From Pustulibacterium marinum (GTDB taxonomy: Bacteria; Bacteroidota; Bacteroidia; Flavobacteriales; Flavobacteriaceae), in NCBI RefSeq assembly GCF_900116665.1, contig NZ_FPBK01000006.1, forward strand, positions 112,407 to 176,406: a DNA stretch of 64,000 nucleotides. The letters run 5' to 3'. The notes beneath the pieces were generated by a model that was given only the letters and a program-made list of their open reading frames with translations, was not told where the DNA came from and did no database searches. Positions within the stretch are counted from its first letter, which is position 1. Every line of letters starts with the position of its first letter. Shown here one piece after another: positions 39,031 through 46,870 of the stretch. Position numbers and translations under genes: made by a program.

Positions 39031-39891
39031 TTAGTTGATGTTTGCATCTTTCATTCCATCTTCAATCATTTCATAGAATTGATCGATTTTTGGTAATACA
39101 ACGATTCTTGTTCTTCTGTTTTTAGCTTTACCTTCTCTTGTATCATTATCAGCTACAGGAATATATTGGCTACGTCCAGCTGCAGTCATACGCTTAGGAT
39201 CTACACCATAATCATCTTGTAAAATTCTAACAATTGAAGTCGCTCTTAAAACACTTAAATCCCAGTTATCTTTTACAGCAGCAGTGCTGATAGGATCTGT
39301 GTCTGTGTGACCCTCTACCATAAATTCAAAATCTGGTTTGTTGTTCACAACTTTAGCAACTTTACCTAACACTTCTTTAGCTTTTGCAGTAACTCTTGTA
39401 CTACCACTAGAGAATAATAATTTATCAGAAATACTAACGAAAACAACACCTTTCTCTACAGAGATTTCAATGTCTTCATCATCAAGATTTCCAAGAACTC
39501 CTTTTAAACTTTGAACTAATGCCAAGTTTACAGAATCTCTTCTTGTAATAGCTTCGTTTAATTTTCTGATAGTCAAATCTTTTTCACGAAGACTTTCAAG
39601 AGATTTTTCAAGGTTATCAGCACCTTTTTTAGTTAGGGTAGTTAAATTCCCCATGTTGTTGATAAGCTCTTGATTGTTTGCTCTTAACATATCGTTCTGA
39701 TCTTTTAACGCACTGTTTGTAGACGTTAAAGACGCTTTTTCTTCTAAACAACTGTTCAGCTTCACTGTAGCTGAATCTAGCATTTCTTGTGTTTTTTTGT
39801 TCTTTTCTTCTAACTCGGCAATTTTCTTAGTACCACAAGAAGACATTAACAAAACAACTAAAAGAGAGGTTACAAGACCTATTTTTCTCAT
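39031..39891 (-). CDS. OmpA-family lipoprotein with coiled coil
   Basis: The 286-residue protein has lipobox LMSSCGT, a long coiled coil (about residues 25-130, rich in Glu/Lys/Leu/Asn), then a C-terminal OmpA peptidoglycan-binding domain with VEGHTDTDP, LSVLRATSIVRIL and KNRRTRIVV. The Asp and Arg that bind diaminopimelate in OmpA proteins are in the right places. It would tether the outer membrane to the cell wall. Confidence 0.9.
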   Translation of the reverse strand: MRKIGLVTSLLVVLLMSSCGTKKIAELEEKNKKTQEMLDSATVKLNSCLEEKASLTSTNSALKDQNDMLRANNQELINNMGNLTTLTKKGADNLEKSLESLREKDLTIRKLNEAITRRDSVNLALVQSLKGVLGNLDDEDIEISVEKGVVFVSISDKLLFSSGSTRVTAKAKEVLGKVAKVVNNKPDFEFMVEGHTDTDPISTAAVKDNWDLSVLRATSIVRILQDDYGVDPKRMTAAGRSQYIPVADNDTREGKAKNRRTRIVVLPKIDQFYEMIEDGMKDANIN

Positions 39892-39969
39892 AAGTATAAA
39901 ATTTAATTAATAGCACACCAAAGGTAAAAAATCTTTAATTTTAACAAATACGTTTAACAGCTATTTTAG

Positions 39970-40971
39970 TTAATTTTTTATTAAATTTCTGAATTGCTTA
40001 CGCTTTGAAACGTAGTATTGACGTACGATTGACTCTACTAGATAGTAGTTCAGGTTTTTATCATTTTTAATGTCATTTTGTAAGAAAGATTGCTTGTTCT
40101 GATAGTAAGCCATGTGAGCATTGAAAATTGCCAACGCATGCCCAAATTTAAAGGTCATCAAATACTTAATAATGGCTATAGCATCTAAAGTCATTCTTTT
40201 AAAAACAATAGAATTTCTCGTAGTTTCAGGAAGATTTTTCAGTAGCGTGAATAATGAATTTCTAAAATTTAGATAGGTTTTTTGAGGTCGACTACTATTC
40301 AGCGTTCCGCCACCAACATGATAAACCACCGATTTATAATTATAATAGACTTTTTTACCAGAATTTTTAATTCGCCAACAGAGGTCTATTTCCTCCATAT
40401 GAGCAAAAAAACGTTCATCAAATCCTTTGTGTTTTTTGAATTCTGAATTTCTTATGAAAAAACACGCTCCCGAGGCCCAGAAAATTTCAGAAACATCATC
40501 GTACTGTCCTTCGTCTTTTTCTACTGTATCAAAAATTCGTCCTCTACAAAATGGATATCCAAATTTATCAATGAATCCTCCGGCAGCTCCTGCATATTCA
40601 AAACAAGCTTTATTCTTGTAATCTAAAATTTTAGGTTGAATGGCAGCTATTTCTGTATTTTGTTCAAATAATGCTAAAATGGGAACCAACCAATTTTCGG
40701 TAACTTCTACATCAGAATTTAACAAGCATAGATAGGGTTCTTCAATAGCTTTCAGTGCTTGATTATAACCTTGCGCATAACCGCCATTTAAAGTATTTTG
40801 AATCACCTTGACTTGTGGAAATGTATTCTGTACGTAACTTACAGAATCATCTGTAGAAGCATTATCAGCTACGTAAATATTAGCTTCTGGGGAATATTTA
40901 ATAACTGTGGGTAGAAATTTTTCTAACCACTTTTTTCCATTCCAATTTAATATGACAACTGCTATATTCAC
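39970..40971 (-). CDS. Glycosyltransferase family 2
   Basis: The 333-residue GT-A enzyme has an N-terminal VVILNWNG, the nucleotide-binding DNASTDDS and the metal-binding NSDVEV motif (DxD-like). A C-terminal region has basic amphipathic helices (KRKQFRNL at the end). It likely adds a sugar to a cell-surface glycan. The predicted start is GTG (40969-40971), one base after the stop of the HsdR-N gene, which implies coupled translation. Confidence 0.88.
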   Translation of the reverse strand: MNIAVVILNWNGKKWLEKFLPTVIKYSPEANIYVADNASTDDSVSYVQNTFPQVKVIQNTLNGGYAQGYNQALKAIEEPYLCLLNSDVEVTENWLVPILALFEQNTEIAAIQPKILDYKNKACFEYAGAAGGFIDKFGYPFCRGRIFDTVEKDEGQYDDVSEIFWASGACFFIRNSEFKKHKGFDERFFAHMEEIDLCWRIKNSGKKVYYNYKSVVYHVGGGTLNSSRPQKTYLNFRNSLFTLLKNLPETTRNSIVFKRMTLDAIAIIKYLMTFKFGHALAIFNAHMAYYQNKQSFLQNDIKNDKNLNYYLVESIVRQYYVSKRKQFRNLIKN

Positions 40972-40972
40972 G

Positions 40973-41419
40973 CTATTCTTTATAATTTGGTAAACCTCTT
41001 AAAAATTGATACGCTTCTTTTTCATAATCCATCATGCAATAATAATGAGATTTCCCATTGGTCACCATTAAATAGGTGGCTTTCAATGCCAAATTGTATC
41101 TCGCTATTTGATCAAATGTTTTTTGTTGAATAGGAATCTCGGGAGCTTTGCATTCAACCATGATGGCAATGGTTCCGTCAGAATTAAATACCACCACATC
41201 ATAACGTTTTTTCAATCCATTAATTTTGAGTTCTTTTTCTACATTGATTAACGATTTTGGATAGTTTTTCTCTACCATTAAATATTTCACAACATGTTGT
41301 CGAACCCATTCTTCTGGTTGCAAGACCACAAATTTTTTACGTATTTCGTCAAAGATGTATATGCTATTTTCGCTACTTTTGAAGCGAAACTCATACTGGG
41401 GAAAATTAAGTGCTTGCAT
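40973..41419 (-). CDS. HsdR-N-type nuclease-fold protein
   Basis: The 148-residue protein matches the N-terminal domain of type I restriction R subunits. It has the PD-(D/E)xK core: an acidic Asp in RYDVVVF, then MVECKAPE with the Glu and Lys of the ExK motif. No helicase or specificity subunit is near, so it is not a restriction system. This stand-alone form next to holA is a recurring Bacteroidota arrangement. Function unknown; a DNA repair or replication role is inference. Confidence 0.85.
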   Translation of the reverse strand: MQALNFPQYEFRFKSSENSIYIFDEIRKKFVVLQPEEWVRQHVVKYLMVEKNYPKSLINVEKELKINGLKKRYDVVVFNSDGTIAIMVECKAPEIPIQQKTFDQIARYNLALKATYLMVTNGKSHYYCMMDYEKEAYQFLRGLPNYKE

Positions 41420-41474
41420 ACGGCAAAGTACTTATATTGTCTCTCAAAAAGCAAATAAAGTATTCCGAAGTTTT

Positions 41475-42476
41475 ATGGACGAAGTTAAAGAGCTGGTTGC
41501 TAATATTCAAAAAAAACAACTTTCACCTATTTATATTTTAATGGGAGATGAACCTTATTATATTGATAAGATTTCAGATTTTATTGCTAATAATGTGTTG
41601 GATGAAGCAGAACGCGGATTTAATCAAATGGTGCTGTATGGGAGAGATGTGAGTGTTGATGATATTGTAAGCAATGCAAAACGCTATCCTATGATGGCCG
41701 ATAGGCAAGTAGTCATAGTGAAGGAGGCTCAAGAGCTTTCGAGAACTATAGATAATTTGGCTGCTTATGCAGAAAATCCTTTGGAAAGTACTGTGTTGGT
41801 TATTTGTTATAAATATAAAACCCTAGACAAGCGAAAAAAGCTTTATAAAGCAGCAAAGAAGACGGGTATTATTTTCGAAAGCAAGAAAATGTATGAAGAC
41901 AAAGTTGCTGATTGGATTCGAAAGGTTTTAGCCGGACAAAAATATAGCATTACGCCAAAAGCTTCTCAAATGCTGGTAGAATTCTTAGGAAATGATTTAG
42001 GTAGAATTTCTAAAGAGCTTGAAAAATTACAATTGATTCTTCCTAAAGAAAGTCAGGTTACACCAGAGATCATTGAAGAAAATATAGGTATCAGTAAGGA
42101 TTTCAATAATTTTGAATTACGAAAAGCAATAGGAGACAGAGATGTGGTAAAAGCCACAAAAATTATTCATCACTTTGCTCAAAATCCAAAAGACAACCCG
42201 ATTATAGTGACGGTTTCCATGTTGTTTCTATTCTTTACTCAATTGCTTAAATACCATGGTCTCAATGATCACAATCCAAAGAGTGTGGCGTCTGCGTTAA
42301 AAATCAATCCATATTTTGTGAAAGAATACCAAGTTGCAGCAAGAAATTACCCCATGAAAAAGGTGAGTTATGCTGTGGCTACTTTAAGAGAAATTGATGT
42401 GCAGACGAAAGGAGTAGGGAGCAATGCCGATATGGCAGACCTTTTAAAAGAGCTCTTAGTTAAAGTGATGTTATAA
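41475..42476 (+). CDS. holA: DNA polymerase III delta subunit
   Basis: I start at the ATG at 41475 (MDEVKELVANIQKKQL, 333 residues); an earlier frame would extend into the divergent gene. HolA opens the sliding clamp as part of the clamp loader. Family marks include IYILMGDEPYYIDKI near the start, the Walker-A-less AAA fold, YKYKTLDKRKKLYKAAKK and a helical C-terminal domain (FEL RKAIGDRD region). It is divergent from the HsdR-N gene with a 55-base gap. Confidence 0.9.
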   Translation: MDEVKELVANIQKKQLSPIYILMGDEPYYIDKISDFIANNVLDEAERGFNQMVLYGRDVSVDDIVSNAKRYPMMADRQVVIVKEAQELSRTIDNLAAYAENPLESTVLVICYKYKTLDKRKKLYKAAKKTGIIFESKKMYEDKVADWIRKVLAGQKYSITPKASQMLVEFLGNDLGRISKELEKLQLILPKESQVTPEIIEENIGISKDFNNFELRKAIGDRDVVKATKIIHHFAQNPKDNPIIVTVSMLFLFFTQLLKYHGLNDHNPKSVASALKINPYFVKEYQVAARNYPMKKVSYAVATLREIDVQTKGVGSNADMADLLKELLVKVML

Positions 42477-42557
42477 CACTGTTATAAATACAAAAATCTT
42501 CTTCAATTAAAGTGAAGTCAAAGTAACTTTACTATTATAATTGAAAAAGATTTTGTT

Positions 42558-42752
42558 ATGAATGATAAAAAACTTGCCGCTACAGATTATACCTTGAGAG
42601 GTATCTTAGCCATTTTAGCAATTACTATTATTGTACTTTTTGTAACCAGTGTTATTTCTGGAGTTATTGCAATTGTTCTCCTAGCATTAGCCATTGGTCT
42701 CATTATCATGAGTATTGTGGGCTTTAAAAGGTTAAAACGAATGTTTCAATAA
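42558..42752 (+). CDS. Small two-span membrane protein
   Basis: The protein is 64 residues with two hydrophobic segments (about 15-35 and 35-55) separated by a short turn, and a basic C-terminus (FKRLKRMF). The layout resembles DUF2892-type small membrane proteins, but I cannot assign it. Its stop codon abuts the stop codon of the convergent DoxX gene. Confidence 0.65.
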   Translation: MNDKKLAATDYTLRGILAILAITIIVLFVTSVISGVIAIVLLALAIGLIIMSIVGFKRLKRMFQ

Positions 42753-43127
42753 TTACTTTTTATCTACACTCAATTTTCCGGCTCCTGTGAATGCTAAAGC
42801 TACAAAAGCCACTAGGTATACTACAGCTAATTCTTTCTCAGCTAAAGGTTGTCCGCCATGAGCTATAAAAACCGCTACGGCCATGGTTATGGCAGCTGGA
42901 ATAGCTGCTAGGCGTGTTTTGAAACCTATGATAATTAAAATGGGAGCTACAAATTCTCCGATAATTGCCAGAATTAAAGATAATGTTGCCGGTAATCCGA
43001 AAACGGGCATGAAATCGGCACCTTTGCCACCTAATAGCATTTGTAATTTTCCGAAACCGTGAACCATCATTAAAACTGATATGGCTACACGGAAAAATAA
43101 GAGTCCTACGTCTAATAAACTTTTCAT
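42753..43127 (-). CDS. DoxX-family membrane protein
   Basis: The 124-residue protein has four hydrophobic segments and the DoxX-typical VHGFGKLQ and GEFVAPILIIIGFKTRLAA strings. DoxX relatives are linked to quinone or thiosulfate oxidation in some bacteria, but most are of unknown function. Confidence 0.82.
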   Translation of the reverse strand: MKSLLDVGLLFFRVAISVLMMVHGFGKLQMLLGGKGADFMPVFGLPATLSLILAIIGEFVAPILIIIGFKTRLAAIPAAITMAVAVFIAHGGQPLAEKELAVVYLVAFVALAFTGAGKLSVDKK

Positions 43128-43162
43128 AAAATAGTGTTTGGTTTTTTAAATGTACAATTTAA

Positions 43163-44200
43163 TTACGAAAAAACCTCGTTGTGTTGTTCTTGTACCCGAA
43201 TAAAAGTAGTTCTCTTTGTTAACTCTTTTAAGCGAGCAGCACCCACATAGGTGCAGGTAGAACGTATACCTCCCAAAATATCTTGCAACGTATGGGCTAC
43301 ATCCCCACGATAAGGAATTTGAACAGTTTTTCCTTCGCTAGCTCTGTATTCGGCCACGCCACCTGAATGCTTCTTCATAGCTGTTTCAGAACTCATTCCA
43401 TAAAATTGCTTAAATTTTTCACCATCTATTTCTACAATTTCACCGCCACTTTCGGTATGGCCGGCAAGCATACCGCCAAGCATTACAAAATCGGCTCCTC
43501 CACCAAAAGCTTTGGCTACGTCCCCAGGAATTTTACAACCTCCATCAGAAATAATATGCCCACCTAATCCGTGAGCAGCATCGGCACATTCAATGATAGC
43601 TGAAAGTTGTGGATATCCAACTCCGGTTTTTACTCTAGTTGTACAAACACTTCCCGGACCAATTCCTACTTTAACAATATCTGCTCCCGAAAGTAGTAGT
43701 TCTTCCACCATTTCTCCTGTTACAACATTACCTGCCATGATGGTTTTATCTGGATAAAGGTCTCGAGTACGTTTCAGAAAATCTGTAAAGTGTTCTGAAT
43801 ATCCATTTGCTACATCGATACAAATGAAAGAAAGGGATGGAAATAACTGTAAAATCTGCTGCAATTTATCAGCATCTTGTTCACCAGTTCCTGTACTTAC
43901 TGCTATATACGGATATTGTTCTTCTTTGATGGTTTGCATAAAACTAACCCATTCTTCTAGCGAGTAATGCTTGTGCATGGCAGTGATTAATTGCTCTTGA
44001 GAAAGTGCCTGAGCCATTTCAAAAGTACCTACAGTATCCATATTGGCAGCTATTATAGGAACACCACTCCATTTTTGAGGACTATGCATAAACTTATAAT
44101 CTCTTACCAAAGAAACTTGACTACGAGATTTTAAAGTTGATCTTTTCGGTCTGATCATTACATCTTTAAAACCTAATTTCAATTCATTTTCTATACGCAT
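43163..44200 (-). CDS. guaC: GMP reductase
   Basis: GuaC reduces GMP to IMP and ammonia with NADPH, returning guanine nucleotides to the purine pool. The 345-residue TIM-barrel protein has no CBS domains, unlike IMP dehydrogenase, and carries [20 protein letters not shown], which contains the catalytic Cys loop, plus [10 protein letters not shown] and the [13 protein letters not shown] phosphate site. The E1 gene upstream is separated by a terminator. Confidence 0.94.
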   Translation of the reverse strand: MRIENELKLGFKDVMIRPKRSTLKSRSQVSLVRDYKFMHSPQKWSGVPIIAANMDTVGTFEMAQALSQEQLITAMHKHYSLEEWVSFMQTIKEEQYPYIAVSTGTGEQDADKLQQILQLFPSLSFICIDVANGYSEHFTDFLKRTRDLYPDKTIMAGNVVTGEMVEELLLSGADIVKVGIGPGSVCTTRVKTGVGYPQLSAIIECADAAHGLGGHIISDGGCKIPGDVAKAFGGGADFVMLGGMLAGHTESGGEIVEIDGEKFKQFYGMSSETAMKKHSGGVAEYRASEGKTVQIPYRGDVAHTLQDILGGIRSTCTYVGAARLKELTKRTTFIRVQEQHNEVFS

Positions 44201-44228
44201 GGTTTCAATATTTTTAGGGCAAAAAAAA

Positions 44229-44248
44229 TCTCGTTATGCACGAGATTC
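44229..44248 (-). terminator. Terminator after the E1 gene
   Basis: AATCTCGT (44229-44236) and ACGAGATT (44241-44248) form an 8 bp stem. On the minus strand it is followed by a run of eight T, between the E1 stop and the guaC start. Confidence 0.82.
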
Positions 44249-44277
44249 TTTTCACTATGTTTTTTCTATGTACTAAT

Positions 44278-46689
44278 TTACAAAAGTTTTGGATACTTTC
44301 CAGGATTACTTTCATGCATAATAGCATAAACTTTTTCAAAAATATCTTCTGGATTTGGTTTTGAAAAATAATCCCCATCTGTACCATAAGCAGGACGGTG
44401 CTCTTGAGCTGTTAAGGTTTGTGGAGCACTATCAAGATATTGATACGCCTGTTGCTTCTCTAAAATTTCTTGTAAAATATAGGCTGAAGCACCTCCAGGA
44501 ACGTCCTCATCAACCACTAACAATCTATTAGTTTTCATAACACTTTTTACCGTATCATGATTCAAATCAAAAGGAACTAATGATTGACAGTCAATAATTT
44601 CTACATCAATATCCACTTCAAGAAGATCTTGTGCAGTTTGCTCAACCACACGAAGGGTGGAACCATAAGAAACAATGGTGATATCTTTCCCTTCTTTCAC
44701 CACTTCAATTTCACCAATTGGAGTTCTGATTTCAGAAAGATTATCTGGCATTTTTTCTTTCAATCGATAGCCGTTAAGACATTCTACAATTAATGCAGGT
44801 TGATCACCTTCCATCAAAGTATTGTAAAAACCAGCAGCTTTGGTCATATTTCTAGGAACCAATGTATACATTCCACGCGTTAGATGAATAATTCCACCCA
44901 TTTGTGATCCTGCATGCCAAATACCTTCTAATCGGTGGCCACGTGTACGAACAATCATAGGAGCTTTTTGTTTACCTAGCGTTCTGTAACTCAAGGTAGC
45001 TAAATCATCACTAATGATTTGCAACGCATACATTAAATAATCCAGATACTGAATTTCAGCAATAGGACGCAATCCACGCATTGCCATACCAATTCCTTGA
45101 CCTAAAATAGTGGCTTCGCGAATTCCTGTATCCGAAACTCTAAATTCACCATATTTCTTCTGAAGGCCTTCTAATCCTTGATTTACATCTCCGATATTAC
45201 CACTGTCTTCTCCAAAAATCAATACTTCAGGATACTTTTCAAACAATTGATCAAAATTGTCTCTAATTATGATTCTTGCATCTACCAATTCACTTTCCTC
45301 AGAAAATTCAGGTTTTACCTCTTTTACATGAAGTGGAGAATATTGGCTTTCACTATATAATAATGAGCTGTATTTTGGCTGAATTTCAGCTGAATAATTT
45401 TTGATCCAATCTTTTAATTGATTTCCGGCTACGTTTTGCTCTTTAACAATATATCGCAATACTTTTCTTGCCGCACTAAACACTTCTTTTCTAGAAGGTT
45501 CATCAATGGCAATTAAATCATTCTTTACCTTATTAATGAATACTTTGTTAGTGCTATTAGCTGCAACGGTATCTAAAATTGTTACTAATGATTTTTTCTC
45601 TTCTTTAATTGGAGTTATGAAACGAGACCAAGCGCGCTTTTTACCTTCACGAACTTCACGTTTTAGTTGTTTTTCTAATTCTGTCAATTCTTCATCGGTA
45701 GCAATACCGTATTCTAGCATCCACTCACGCATTTTCACGTTACAATCGTATTCACGTTCCCATTGTAAACGTTCTTTGGTTTTGTAGCGCTCATGAGAAC
45801 CAGAAGTAGAGTGTCCTTGTGGTTGTGTTAATTCTTTTACATGAATCAATACAGGAACGTGTTCTTCTCTAGCTAAAACAGAAGCTTTTTCAAAAACTTC
45901 TACCAATGCTGGATAATCCCAGCCATTAACGGTTAAAATTTCAAATCCAGCTTCGGACTCTGTACGTTGAAAACCTTTTAATATTTCAGAAATATTTTCT
46001 TTTGTAGTTTGATATTTAGCAGGAACTGAAATTCCATATTCGTCATCCCACACACACATAACCATAGGAATCTGCATTACTCCGGCAGCATTTATGGCTT
46101 CAAAGAAAACGCCTTCAGAAGTAGAAGCATTACCTATAGTTCCCCAGGCAACTTCATTACCGTTATTTGAGAATTTTTCAGCATCAATCCCTGTTACGTT
46201 TCTATATACTTTAGAAGCTTGTGCCAAACCTACTAAACGCGGCATTTGTGCAGCAGTAGGAGAGATGTCTGAACTTGTATTTTTTTGTTGTGTGAGATTC
46301 ACCCAATTGTCTTGGTCGTCAAAACTATGTGTAGCAAAGTGACCGCCCATTTGTCTTCCTGCACTCATAGGATCTGCTTCTATATCAATATGAGCGTACA
46401 ATCCTGCAAAAAACATTTCGGTTTTTAAACCACCAATGGCCATCATAAAGGTTTGATCTCTGTAGTAACCACTTCGGAAATCTCCATTTCTAAAAGCTTT
46501 GGCCATAGCAAGTTGTGGCACTTCTTTACCGTCGCCAAAAATTCCGAATTTAGCCTTACCTGTAAGCACTTCGCGACGCCCTAGTAGGCTACATTCACGA
46601 CTGGTAACGGCTATTCTATAGTCATTAAGAACTTCTTTTTTAAAATCATCGAATGAAATTTCGTGAGAAGTTTCCATGTTGTGCTCCAT
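44278..46689 (-). CDS. 2-oxoacid dehydrogenase E1, fused alpha and beta subunits
   Basis: E1 decarboxylates 2-oxoacids with thiamine diphosphate and transfers the acyl group to lipoylated E2. I start at the ATG at 46689 (803 residues; 46677 is also possible). The first half is alpha-like: EVPQLAMAKAF, GGHFATHS, the TPP-binding GNASTSEGVFFEAINAAG and a typical ...RYKTKERL phosphorylation-loop-like region. The second half is beta-like: IFGEDSGNIGDVNQGL, IREATILGQGIGMA, HAGSQMGG. Such fusions are common in Bacteroidota and are annotated as branched-chain (2-oxoisovalerate) E1; the substrate is not proven. The lplA product could lipoylate its E2 partner. Confidence 0.9.
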   Translation of the reverse strand: MEHNMETSHEISFDDFKKEVLNDYRIAVTSRECSLLGRREVLTGKAKFGIFGDGKEVPQLAMAKAFRNGDFRSGYYRDQTFMMAIGGLKTEMFFAGLYAHIDIEADPMSAGRQMGGHFATHSFDDQDNWVNLTQQKNTSSDISPTAAQMPRLVGLAQASKVYRNVTGIDAEKFSNNGNEVAWGTIGNASTSEGVFFEAINAAGVMQIPMVMCVWDDEYGISVPAKYQTTKENISEILKGFQRTESEAGFEILTVNGWDYPALVEVFEKASVLAREEHVPVLIHVKELTQPQGHSTSGSHERYKTKERLQWEREYDCNVKMREWMLEYGIATDEELTELEKQLKREVREGKKRAWSRFITPIKEEKKSLVTILDTVAANSTNKVFINKVKNDLIAIDEPSRKEVFSAARKVLRYIVKEQNVAGNQLKDWIKNYSAEIQPKYSSLLYSESQYSPLHVKEVKPEFSEESELVDARIIIRDNFDQLFEKYPEVLIFGEDSGNIGDVNQGLEGLQKKYGEFRVSDTGIREATILGQGIGMAMRGLRPIAEIQYLDYLMYALQIISDDLATLSYRTLGKQKAPMIVRTRGHRLEGIWHAGSQMGGIIHLTRGMYTLVPRNMTKAAGFYNTLMEGDQPALIVECLNGYRLKEKMPDNLSEIRTPIGEIEVVKEGKDITIVSYGSTLRVVEQTAQDLLEVDIDVEIIDCQSLVPFDLNHDTVKSVMKTNRLLVVDEDVPGGASAYILQEILEKQQAYQYLDSAPQTLTAQEHRPAYGTDGDYFSKPNPEDIFEKVYAIMHESNPGKYPKLL

Positions 46690-46870
46690 AGTCAATTTTG
46701 GTTTTTTTAGATAGGCAAAGTTATCAAATTTCAACAAGAAATGCAATTCTCAATTTGTTAGATAATTAACAAATATGTATTTATCGTAAAATAATTTTGA
46801 GAATTATTCATTTTATCTTCAAAAACTTGCATCTGGTTAAAAAGTTTTCAAGAATAACTAAGAAAATGAT

